Assembly: GCA_021832495.1 (NCBI GenBank)
Contig: JAKBKR010000046.1
Span: 1-10,299 of the forward strand
From: a bacterium
GTDB lineage: Archaea > Thermoplasmatota > Thermoplasmata > Lutacidiplasmatales > UBA184
DNA length: 10,299 nt
Direction of reading: 5' to 3'
Every line of letters begins with the position of its first letter. The stretch's first letter is position 1. The translations under genes were made by a program, and so were the position numbers. The notes below the pieces were generated by a model. It searched no databases. It was not told the origin of the DNA and saw only the letters and a list, made by a program, of their open reading frames with translations. This document shows positions 5,379-10,299 of this stretch, one piece after another.

Positions 5379-5840
5379 TCACGACCGATGCCGTACTTGA
5401 ACCCTGGCTTGAGAGACTGACGCATATACCTCGAACACGTTGTTGTCGGGGTCTCGCCACGCGGCTGAGACGTACCACGTTCGTCCCGCGGTCGGCACTT
5501 TGCTGAACCCGTAGACGGGCGCGATGCCCTTGTTCTGCAGGGTTCGCTCGATTGTGCGCACCTGCGCGGCCGTCGCGACGCGGAACCCGAGGTGGTTCGA
5601 GATGGGGTCCGTGGCGCCCGTCGTCGGGACACGCGGCCTCCCGAGCCGGGTCCGCTTCGGGTGGCTCTCGGTGAACCAGAGCGTCATCCGTCCCCTTCGG
5701 TACCCAAGCCAGACCGCATCCGTGATGGGAACGAGGTGGAACCCCAGGACGGGGAGGAACAGGTCGTGGAACCGCTTCGCCCGCTCGAGGTCGGAGACCT
5801 CGAGGTTGACATGGGCGAGGGTCGGAGGCGACGCTCTCAT
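5379..5840 (-). CDS. VOC-superfamily (glyoxalase/dioxygenase fold) protein
   Basis: A 153-residue protein with the two beta-alpha-beta-beta-beta modules of the vicinal oxygen chelate superfamily. Module 1 opens LAHVNLEVSDLERAKRFHDLFLPVLGF and module 2 opens NHLGFRVATAAQVRTIERTL. The end TWYVSAAWRDPDNNVFEVYA is the classic closing motif. Candidate metal ligands are H10, H83 and E137, with E58 in the module-1 strand WFTE as a possible fourth. Substrate cannot be read from sequence: glyoxalase, fosfomycin/bleomycin resistance and dioxygenase members share this fold. Its ATG overlaps the stop of the upstream kinase gene (ATGA at 5840-5837), so it is translationally coupled, and the SMP-like gene follows 20 bases later. 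Confidence 0.85.
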   Translation of the reverse strand: MRASPPTLAHVNLEVSDLERAKRFHDLFLPVLGFHLVPITDAVWLGYRRGRMTLWFTESHPKRTRLGRPRVPTTGATDPISNHLGFRVATAAQVRTIERTLQNKGIAPVYGFSKVPTAGRTWYVSAAWRDPDNNVFEVYASVSQARVQVRHRS

Positions 5841-6415
5841 GGGGTGTCACCCTCGAGCCGCCCCTTCAGGGCACCGCGGGCGACGCTCAGGACTTCCGCT
5901 GCTATGCGCCCGCTTGTCTCGATCACGACCTCCCCCGGCACCGGCCGGGTGACCCAGCCCTTGTGGCTCGCCTCCACGTAGGAGACGGGGAGTGTCGTCT
6001 TTCTCCTCGCCGCCTCGGCTGTGGTCACATCTAGGCGGACGAGAAGCACTCGGGGATCGCGTCGGGTCCTCCCGATGCGCCGCAAGAACCGGTCCACCTT
6101 CTGTGTCGTGAGCAGAAGGCCGGGGTCGAGGACGAGGTTGAGCCCACGGCCAAGAATGAGCTTGGCGTGGATGGCGAGGAGGGCGATCTCGAGATCCCAC
6201 TCCTGGTCGAGCCATTCTCCTCGCAAGTCCGGGGGGTGATGGGACGTGGCGGCGTCGGTGTCGAGGGCATAGAAGCGCCAAGGCGGCTTCCCCTCGAGAC
6301 CACGCATCAGGGTGGTCTTCCCCGCGCCGATAGGGCCCCGGAGGATTACGACCAGCCCTCCACCCGGCTTCGAGGGGCCCAGGATGCGTCTAGGGATAGA
6401 GCGGGGCCGTTTCAT
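5837..6415 (-). CDS. Small P-loop kinase / NTPase A, 192 aa
   Basis: A 192-residue P-loop NTPase of the small-molecule kinase type (AAA_33/zeta-like). The Walker A motif is G27-P-I-G-A-G-K33-T34 after a hydrophobic strand (LVVILR). A short D-T-D motif (52-54) follows strand 2, as in kinases that bind a phosphate acceptor. A second hydrophobic strand, LNLVLDPGLLL, precedes the helix TTQKVDRFLRRI. An LVRLDVTTAEAARRK segment looks like the lid, with basic residues, and the end EVVIETSGRIAAEVLS matches the family's usual final strand and helix. The substrate is not apparent. The ATG at 6415 is preferred because it overlaps the upstream gene's stop (ATGA, 6415-6412); a GTG at 6439 would add eight residues. 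It lies between kinase B and the VOC gene in one operon. Confidence 0.8.
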   Translation of the reverse strand: MKRPRSIPRRILGPSKPGGGLVVILRGPIGAGKTTLMRGLEGKPPWRFYALDTDAATSHHPPDLRGEWLDQEWDLEIALLAIHAKLILGRGLNLVLDPGLLLTTQKVDRFLRRIGRTRRDPRVLLVRLDVTTAEAARRKTTLPVSYVEASHKGWVTRPVPGEVVIETSGRIAAEVLSVARGALKGRLEGDTP

Positions 6416-6903
6416 GCGCCGAGCATACCTCTCGCCCACTCGAGGACTTGGGTCGGGTTCTTCCCATCCGAGTCGAAGGTGATGGCCTTCGGGTGGACTT
6501 CAGCGAAGCGTGGGACCTCGTACGGGCGACGCCGGCGTGCCTCCGCCTCGGACACGAGAATGTGGAGGATGAGGGAGGGACCCACGCCTGCAGGTGCGCC
6601 CACAGCCCCGAGAAGGCGGTCGATCTCCCCCGCCTCCTTGAAGAACCCTTCGACCAGGAGGGAGACCTTGACGCGCTCCACCCAGGACGCCGCTGCGTCG
6701 TTCAACATCCTGCGACATATCTTCCGGCCATCCGGGTCCCATTCTCCCTTTCCGGCCAACTCTCGAAAAGCTGGGCCGATGAAGTCGTCGGCCTGGAGCA
6801 GCTGCCAGCTCAGGTCGAGCCCCGCGATTAGAGCACGGGCGAGAGCGGACTTGCCCGAGGCTGTCCCCCCCGAGATTACGACGATCCTCTGGCCGGGTCT
6901 CAT
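6412..6903 (-). CDS. Small P-loop kinase / NTPase B, 163 aa
   Basis: A 163-residue P-loop NTPase, probably a small-molecule kinase, distinct from its neighbour. The Walker A motif is G12-G-T-A-S-G-K18-S19 right after strand 1 (RIVVIS). The Q-A-D-D-F motif (37-41) follows strand 2, as in uridine/pantothenate- or chloramphenicol-phosphotransferase-like kinases, where the aspartate acts near the acceptor. VKVSLLVEGFF is the next strand, and ILHILVSEAEARRRRPYEVPRF looks like the lid with arginines. The start is ATG 6903; an in-frame ATG at 6918 adds five residues. A TATA-like ACTATCTA (about 6939-6932) lies about 30 bases upstream, which fits a near-leaderless transcript from 6903. It is the first gene of the four-gene operon, and its stop overlaps the next ATG. 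The substrate is unknown. Confidence 0.8.
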   Translation of the reverse strand: MRPGQRIVVISGGTASGKSALARALIAGLDLSWQLLQADDFIGPAFRELAGKGEWDPDGRKICRRMLNDAAASWVERVKVSLLVEGFFKEAGEIDRLLGAVGAPAGVGPSLILHILVSEAEARRRRPYEVPRFAEVHPKAITFDSDGKNPTQVLEWARGMLGA

Positions 6904-7001
6904 GACAGGTCCGACCATCACGAGCCCCGTAGATAGTCGCTCTGGCGCTCCGTGGGGCGAGTTCGGCACCCATCCTGGGCGAACTCCCCCCCCGAGCTGC
7001 C

Positions 7002-7028
7002 GGGAGAGGCGCTCCGGCGCCCTCTCCC
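7002..7028. repeat. Inverted repeat with one bulge
   Basis: GGGAGAGGCGC (7002-7012) pairs with GCGC-c-CTCTCCC (7017-7028), an 11-bp stem with one bulged C and a TCCG loop. It lies in the gene-free region upstream of the kinase operon and is not next to a start codon. Confidence 0.5.
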
Positions 7029-7041
7029 CACACATCTCTCC

Positions 7042-7080
7042 CGCCACCCGCCCCCGAAGGCGCGCAATCGAGGGAGGGAC
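7042..7080. repeat. 39-base direct repeat, copy 1
   Basis: The block starting CGCCACCCGCCCCCGAA and ending GAGGGAGGGAC matches 33 of 39 positions with the block at 7148-7186, without gaps. It lies in a gene-free region. Confidence 0.55.
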
Positions 7081-7089
7081 CTCCCCTTC

Positions 7090-7137
7090 GGACCCGTCTC
7101 GTGGCCGGGTCCCCGCGCAAGTCCTTCGGGCTTGCGC
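7090..7137. repeat. Two adjacent inverted repeats between the direct repeats
   Basis: GGACCCG (7090-7096) / CGGGTCC (7106-7112) with a 9-base spacer is followed directly by GCGCAAGTCC (7115-7124) / GGGCTTGCGC (7128-7137) with a TTC loop and one T-G wobble. Both sit between the two copies of the 39-base direct repeat. Confidence 0.5.
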
Positions 7138-7147
7138 CCCCCCACTT

Positions 7148-7186
7148 CGCCTCCCGCCCCCGAATGGCCACAATCAAGGGAGGGAC
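7148..7186. repeat. 39-base direct repeat, copy 2
   Basis: The block starting CGCCTCCCGCCCCCGAA and ending AAGGGAGGGAC is the second copy, 106 bases after the first. A weaker, interrupted relative on the other strand appears at about 8809-8902. Confidence 0.55.
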
Positions 7187-7231
7187 TGCCCGCGCCGGCC
7201 CTCCTTCGAGCACCCGCCTCGAGCCCGGTCG

Positions 7232-8161
7232 CTAGCTCGCCTCTTCGACATGCTTCAGGACCCTGAGCGCCCGGAGGGTCACCATCTTGCTTGGACCACC
7301 GGCCTTCTCAAGTGTGAACGGAGTGTCATTGAACGGCTTCATGACATCGGGATGAACTGCGTCCAAGTTCCACCGTCCGTTGGAACAGCGCCGTCTCTGC
7401 AACCACTCCAACCCGAAGCGCAACCTCGGGTCGTCGCCATAGCCCAGAGCGGTCAACATCTCCAATCCGACGAGCAGGTCGTAGAAGTAGAAGACCGGGT
7501 CGTGGGTACGAAGCATGGGTTCGTACCGGGGGCCCTGCTTGTGGAGCTCCCGCTCGAGGTAGAACTCCGCCCCGAGTTCTGCGGCGCGTTGCATCGCCGC
7601 GCTCCTCTTGGAGCGGGGCAGACTGGCGAGAGCTGAGAGCCCTTGCCACGCGTACAGGTCCCGACCAATCCCGAAGTGCGACCAACCCCCCCGGGGATGC
7701 ACTCTCTGCGCGATCCACTCCAGCGACCGGCGGACGCGAGGGTCCTTGCCGTAACCAAACCGTACCAGCGACGCAGCGCCCATCCCAAGGGAGCAGTAGT
7801 GGGGCTCTACCGAGGGGTGGACCACGGGGCCATATCGATAGGGCTTCATGGTCATCCAGAGCTCGGCGGACTCTCGGACCTGAGGAGTTTCTCGTGTGAG
7901 GCCGAGGCCCGAGAGCACGACCATCATCCAGGTAGTGGAGGTGTAGCTCGGGCTGAAGTGGCTCCAATCCCGTACCCACCATCCCGTCGGGTTCCGTTGG
8001 GCAAGGATGTCGGCCGCCCAGCCCATCTTCGGGATTTGCTCCTTCGCCTCTCGGACATCCGGGTCGCTCGGGGGGAGTCCGACGAGCTCGGTCAGAGCGA
8101 GGTAGCGGATCGAGGGCTGGTCCTTCCCGAGCAGCCAATCAAGGACCTTGTCCTTCCACAT
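7232..8161 (-). CDS. Alpha/alpha-toroid (prenyltransferase/squalene-oxidase-like) protein
   Basis: A 309-residue protein made of repeated helical pairs with aromatic turns: TGWWVRDWSHFSPSYTSTTWMMVVLSGLGL, then LEWIAQRVHPRGGWSHFGIGRDLYAWQGLSAL, then LEWLQRRRCSNGRWNLDAVHPDVMKPF. Such W/G/D-containing helix-hairpin repeats mark the terpenoid-cyclase/prenyltransferase toroid superfamily. The DxDD acid motif of squalene-hopene cyclases is absent and the protein is roughly half a cyclase in length, so it is a single-toroid relative of unknown substrate. Annotated relatives are usually named only for the repeat. The ATG at 8161 is chosen over a TTG at 8173. It is transcribed divergently from the DinB-like gene, with 116 bases between their starts; no clear TATA box is seen for this side. 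Confidence 0.75.
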   Translation of the reverse strand: MWKDKVLDWLLGKDQPSIRYLALTELVGLPPSDPDVREAKEQIPKMGWAADILAQRNPTGWWVRDWSHFSPSYTSTTWMMVVLSGLGLTRETPQVRESAELWMTMKPYRYGPVVHPSVEPHYCSLGMGAASLVRFGYGKDPRVRRSLEWIAQRVHPRGGWSHFGIGRDLYAWQGLSALASLPRSKRSAAMQRAAELGAEFYLERELHKQGPRYEPMLRTHDPVFYFYDLLVGLEMLTALGYGDDPRLRFGLEWLQRRRCSNGRWNLDAVHPDVMKPFNDTPFTLEKAGGPSKMVTLRALRVLKHVEEAS

Positions 8162-8249
8162 CGCGCGACCCAAGCTTCGCTCGCCTTTGGCGCTTTCCCG
8201 CAGCGAGGCCAGTCTATCCCAACCGAGGCGAGGACGGCCGGCGAGCCTC

Positions 8250-8255
8250 CATATC
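8250..8255 (+). promoter_or_regulatory. TATA-like element of the DinB-like gene
   Basis: CATATC is centred about 26 bases before the GTG at 8278. In archaea the TATA box sits about 26 bases before the transcription start, so this fits a leaderless transcript beginning at the start codon. No Shine-Dalgarno precedes the GTG, which agrees. The assignment rests on position only. Confidence 0.35.
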
Positions 8256-8277
8256 CGTCGTCCCTATCCGCCATCCT

Positions 8278-8748
8278 GTGCGGAACGAGCTTCAGATTCT
8301 CCGCGAGTTGTACCGTCACAAGGCAAGGGCTCGCCGCGCCTACCTCCGGAAGATCTGGTCCCTTCCTGTGAAGGAGCGTTACAGGGACCGCGGGGCCACG
8401 TTCCCCAGCCTGGTCGACATCTACCTCCACATCTTGGACGACCACAGGTTCTGGTTCATCATGGGGTACAGGGGTCAGACATTCAAGGACTATCCCCTCG
8501 GGCTACGGATGAGCCGCGCGCAGGCGGAACGGGCCACGCGGGATGTCGAACGGCTGACGGAGAGCGTCCTGGAGGGGTTGCGGCCGAAGGACCTCGGCCG
8601 GAAGATTCTCCATCCCGTGGACAAGAAGCTCCTTCCGATCCGCTCGATGCTCCTGAACCTGCTCCAGGGAGAGCTGCAGCACCATGGAGAACTCAACGCC
8701 CTCCTCTGGCAGATGGACGTGGAAGCCCCCTGGCTTGGCTACACCTGA
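8278..8748 (+). CDS. DinB-like four-helix-bundle protein
   Basis: A 156-residue all-helical protein that fits the DinB/YfiT-like metalloenzyme fold. The first helix region (LRELYRHKARARRAYLRKI) is followed by the conserved block FPSLVDIYLHILDDHRFWFI with H51 and H56. Toward the end comes the block LLNLLQGELQHHGELNALLWQM with H135 and H136. DinB proteins usually use three histidines, one in the middle and two near the end, to bind a divalent metal, and this spacing matches. Family members include thiol transferases and many uncharacterised stress or damage-response proteins; the substrate cannot be told. Start GTG at 8278 with no upstream Shine-Dalgarno. The C-terminus WLGYT is typical of the family. 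Confidence 0.7.
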   Translation: MRNELQILRELYRHKARARRAYLRKIWSLPVKERYRDRGATFPSLVDIYLHILDDHRFWFIMGYRGQTFKDYPLGLRMSRAQAERATRDVERLTESVLEGLRPKDLGRKILHPVDKKLLPIRSMLLNLLQGELQHHGELNALLWQMDVEAPWLGYT

Positions 8749-8842
8749 GACGCTCCTGACGCCCCCGAAGGGCGCCCCAACCGGGAGCGGGGGCTGCGAG
8801 CTGTCGCTCGGTCCCCTCCCTCCTTGGCCCTCCTACCCTTGT

Positions 8843-8880
8843 GGGGGGCCTGTCGGCCCCCCGACGCGCCCTTCGGGCGC
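8843..8880. repeat. Tandem hairpins downstream of the DinB-like gene
   Basis: GGGGGGCC (8843-8850) / GGCCCCCC (8855-8862) with a TGTC loop is followed three bases later by GCGCCC (8866-8871) / GGGCGC (8875-8880) with a TTC loop. They could end the DinB-like transcript, but there is no T tract. Confidence 0.5.
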
Positions 8881-9009
8881 GGGGGCCCGTTCGGGGGTGG
8901 GGCGGCGGGTACTCGCGGTGGTCGTTCGCGTCGGGGTGCGTTCGTGGCGCCGGGCCGCACATGGCAGTCATCGGGCTGAAGCCTCAACGGCCGACCGCAC
9001 TCCCTCTTC

Positions 9010-9038
9010 GGACGCGTCCCCATCCTGGGGACGCGTCC
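9010..9038. repeat. Perfect 13-bp inverted repeat with 3-base loop
   Basis: GGACGCGTCCCCA (9010-9022) and TGGGGACGCGTCC (9026-9038) are perfect reverse complements around TCC. Each arm also contains the palindrome GGACGCGTCC. No convincing gene begins or ends here. Confidence 0.65.
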
Positions 9039-9169
9039 TCGCGCGGATCGGCCTCTGCCCCCCGTTCCGCGCCGAGGTCGCGGGACGTTCCCTCGCTCCT
9101 CCCGGGACGACGAACGCTGGAACTCCGTCGACGTCCTCCACCCTCAACCATCTCGAAAGCGCCGAGCCG

Positions 9170-9215
9170 AGCGGCCCCGCCCGTAGGGCAACCTACCGAA
9201 GTGCGACGGGCCGCT
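9170..9215. other. Possible structured element (two nested stems)
   Basis: An outer stem AGCGGCCC (9170-9177) / GGGCCGCT (9208-9215) encloses an inner hairpin GTAGG-GCAA-CCTAC (9183-9196) whose loop is of the GNRA type. It lies 60 bases before the small zinc-module gene. It may be a small RNA, part of a leader, or chance pairing in GC-rich DNA. Confidence 0.3.
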
Positions 9216-9274
9216 AGGAAGGGAGCCGCTCGGGCCCGAAGGGCTAATCTGGTCGTTCCACTGTCGCCCGCCTC

Positions 9275-9559
9275 ATGTCGAACAACTTGCCCGCCCCAAC
9301 GAACGGGCCCGCGCCTATCGTACTGGCGGCCGTGCCTTCCTGCGGGGTGTGCAACGAGGTGATTCGGCCCAACGAGAGTGTCTTGATAGGTTGGCCCAAG
9401 GGAAGTTCACCACCATCCCCTCCGCAGGCTGTTACCGACCTAAGCGTGATTCACGCAGACTGTGTGACGTCAGAGATGAAGGATGAGATTAAGCGAAGTA
9501 TCGGGCACGACTTGGACCGAACCCGTAAGTGGCGCCTTCTTGCAATGCTGCTCCCCTGA
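9275..9559 (+). CDS. Small CCHC zinc-module protein, 94 aa
   Basis: A 94-residue protein with C23-G-V-C26-NEVIRPNESVLIGW, a proline/serine loop, then VIH60-A-D-C63. The C-x2-C-(33)-H-x2-C spacing is that of a small treble-clef or zinc-ribbon-like module in which the second pair is often 'H-x2-C'. The part around the first cysteine pair (CGxCxEVIxPxxSV) closely resembles the 43-aa protein at 229 (CGSCSEVIPPSDSV), so both probably belong to one family. The C-terminal third (EMKDEIKRSIGHDLDRTRKWRLLAMLL) is helical and charged. It starts at an ATG without a Shine-Dalgarno, with a TATA-like CTAATC about 28 bases upstream, consistent with leaderless expression. Base composition is less GC-rich than the left half. 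Nucleic-acid or protein binding is inferred; there is no catalytic motif. Confidence 0.7.
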   Translation: MSNNLPAPTNGPAPIVLAAVPSCGVCNEVIRPNESVLIGWPKGSSPPSPPQAVTDLSVIHADCVTSEMKDEIKRSIGHDLDRTRKWRLLAMLLP

Positions 9560-9719
9560 CATTGTGGTCCCGGGCACGGCCGGTTCACATTGGAGTTTCA
9601 GGCCACCGGCCCGACTCCCTTTTCTCGGGGGATGCGGTTCCTGCCGACTTCTCGAGCGGAGGGTCCTCAACGTCGTTGCCCTGTTCTGACGGTCCGCTCC
9701 CTGATGGGTCTACACGCAG

Positions 9720-10190
9720 CTAGACCCACTTCCAAGGAATCTTCTGGTTCCCAACTGGAGGGGCGTGGTGAGTTGCGATGAAGTCACCAATGACCCAACT
9801 TTCCAATGACCTAGGGGTCATCCCCTGCCAAGCTGGAATCCACGCGTAGGAGTCCGCGTAGGCCGCGGCGTACTGATACTTCGGGTAGTACCTCGTGCGG
9901 TCGTCGTGCCGCTTTCTCCACGCCTCCTCACAATCGCGTGCGCCTGAGAGGTGGTTGAGGAGCCGACGCCTGATGTTGTCGGCTTTCCCGATGTAGTAGA
10001 CCGAGGACGACCCTACTGGGTAGCGAAATCTCGTCCGAAGATTGGCCAGGAGGAAGTAGACCCCGCCGCTGGTAGGAACGCCGTTATGCTGGTCCAGTTC
10101 CCAGAAACTTGTCCACGGGCCGCTGAGTTCGTATCTGGGGGAGTTCGGCTTTCGCTTGAGGAAAGACATCGCGCGGTGGAATCTTGCCAT
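9720..10190 (-). CDS. GIY-YIG domain nuclease-like protein, 156 aa
   Basis: A 156-residue protein carrying the GIY-YIG endonuclease core. The first motif is GVY (43-45, V for the usual I), the second YYIGKADNIRRRLLNHL with YIG at 66-68 and arginines at 74-76. The glutamate of the catalytic helix is probably E130 (LESWVIGDFI), followed by HHAPPVGN with N148, matching the family's late 'P-x-x-N' element. No extra DNA-binding domain is present, so it is a stand-alone nuclease such as those found as homing, repair-like or mobile-element genes. AAGGAGGT (10205-10198) precedes the ATG by seven bases, the best ribosome binding site beside that of the SMP-like gene. It converges with the zinc-module gene at 9275-9559. 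Its target is unknown. Confidence 0.75.
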   Translation of the reverse strand: MARFHRAMSFLKRKPNSPRYELSGPWTSFWELDQHNGVPTSGGVYFLLANLRTRFRYPVGSSSVYYIGKADNIRRRLLNHLSGARDCEEAWRKRHDDRTRYYPKYQYAAAYADSYAWIPAWQGMTPRSLESWVIGDFIATHHAPPVGNQKIPWKWV

Positions 10191-10214
10191 GCTCGACCTC
10201 CTTGGCTGTGAGTA

Positions 10215-10236
10215 GCAGCGTAGAGAAAAACGCTGC
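10215..10236 (-). promoter_or_regulatory. Inverted repeat upstream of the GIY-YIG gene
   Basis: GCAGCGT (10215-10221) / ACGCTGC (10230-10236) flank an A-rich spacer which on the - strand reads TTTTCTCT. It lies 25-46 bases before the GIY-YIG start and may be an operator over a T-rich promoter element, or part of the leader. The pairing is clear; the role is a guess. Confidence 0.35.
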
Positions 10237-10299
10237 GACCCGCTGAGTGGGGACCCTGGGAGAAAGGCATGGGGCCGGCTACGGGACGGCTCGCCCGTC

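Larger units (their letters stand above)
6919..7231. other. Gene-free GC-rich region with hairpins and a direct repeat
   Basis: No convincing coding sequence lies between the operon start and the end of the toroid gene. The stretch holds three inverted repeats and two copies of a 39-base direct repeat, listed separately, plus the probable promoter of the kinase operon at its left end (about 6930-6940). The reading frames open here give only Arg/Pro/Gly-rich peptides. Confidence 0.6.
8749..9274. other. Gene-free GC-rich region with strong inverted repeats
   Basis: About 525 bases without a convincing gene. Open frames on both strands are long but Arg/Pro/Ser-rich and mutually overlapping. The stretch holds tandem hairpins just after the DinB-like gene (8843-8880), the longest perfect stem of the window (9010-9038) and a possible structured element (9170-9215). 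At its right end it holds a TATA-like CTAATC (9244-9249), about 28 bases before the ATG at 9275. Confidence 0.6.

Noticed and set aside
5124..5420. + strand open frames with an AGGAGGT upstream, opposite the SMP-like gene
   Set aside because: The - strand frame has repeats, a better-spaced ribosome binding site and operon context. The + frames have none of these.
7002..7190. CRISPR array
   Set aside because: Only two imperfect repeats 106 bases apart, with hairpins between them. There is no regular spacer pattern and no cas gene.
9170..9215. A possible tRNA, because of a 7-8 bp outer stem
   Set aside because: Only 46 bases long, with one inner hairpin and no anticodon or T arms.
476..9270. 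Identical 13-mer CACTGTCGCCCGC near 476 and near 9258
   Set aside because: Such a match is expected about once by chance in 10 kb of GC-rich DNA, and the flanks do not match.
8739..9362. Long open frames on both strands in the gene-free region after the DinB-like gene
   Set aside because: They overlap each other and run through strong hairpins. Their translations are Arg/Pro/Ser-rich with no motif, as expected by chance in GC-rich DNA.

Overview
The window is a GC-rich piece of a prokaryotic genome that looks archaeal, most likely Thermoplasmatota-like. This placement is an inference. It rests on the surface protein with Kelch-like blades, many N-x-S/T sequons and a C-terminal membrane anchor, on short or absent 5' leaders with TATA-like hexamers about 26-30 bases before some start codons, and on tightly overlapping (ATGA) genes. 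There is no rRNA or tRNA to confirm it. The content is accessory: small unassigned proteins, a phage/plasmid-type DUF932 protein, an orphan GIY-YIG nuclease and many inverted repeats.

Left part (1-5100, all + strand). A 43-codon zinc-module gene (229-360) lies upstream of a secreted Kelch-like surface protein (553-1767). Then comes a likely mobile or viral module (about 1788-5096): a tiny ORF, a 358-aa zinc-module/linker protein, a coiled-coil protein, a membrane-anchored unknown, and a DUF932 protein followed by a terminator-like hairpin. The unit 'hairpin + tiny ORF ending in ATGA + gene beginning MRLRT[VI]TG' occurs twice, at 135-360 and 1788 onward, the first time with a truncated gene. 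Four starts in this part (167, 553, 1817, 4208) sit in, or directly after, the 3' arm of a perfect inverted repeat, which is the most unusual signal in the window.

Middle (5209-8161, all - strand). A translationally coupled operon encodes two small P-loop kinases, a VOC/glyoxalase-fold protein and a 49-aa protein with two SMP-like repeats (A-A-R-[VM]-Q-S-A-A-D-R). It is preceded by about 330 bases of gene-free, hairpin-rich DNA with a direct repeat. Upstream of that is an alpha/alpha-toroid (prenyltransferase/squalene-oxidase-like) protein.

Right part (8278-10299). A DinB-fold protein is transcribed divergently from the toroid protein. It is followed by about 525 bases of gene-free DNA full of strong inverted repeats, a small CCHC zinc-module protein related to those on the left, and a converging GIY-YIG nuclease gene on the - strand. 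All coordinates were read by eye. Family names come from motif recognition, not from a database search.
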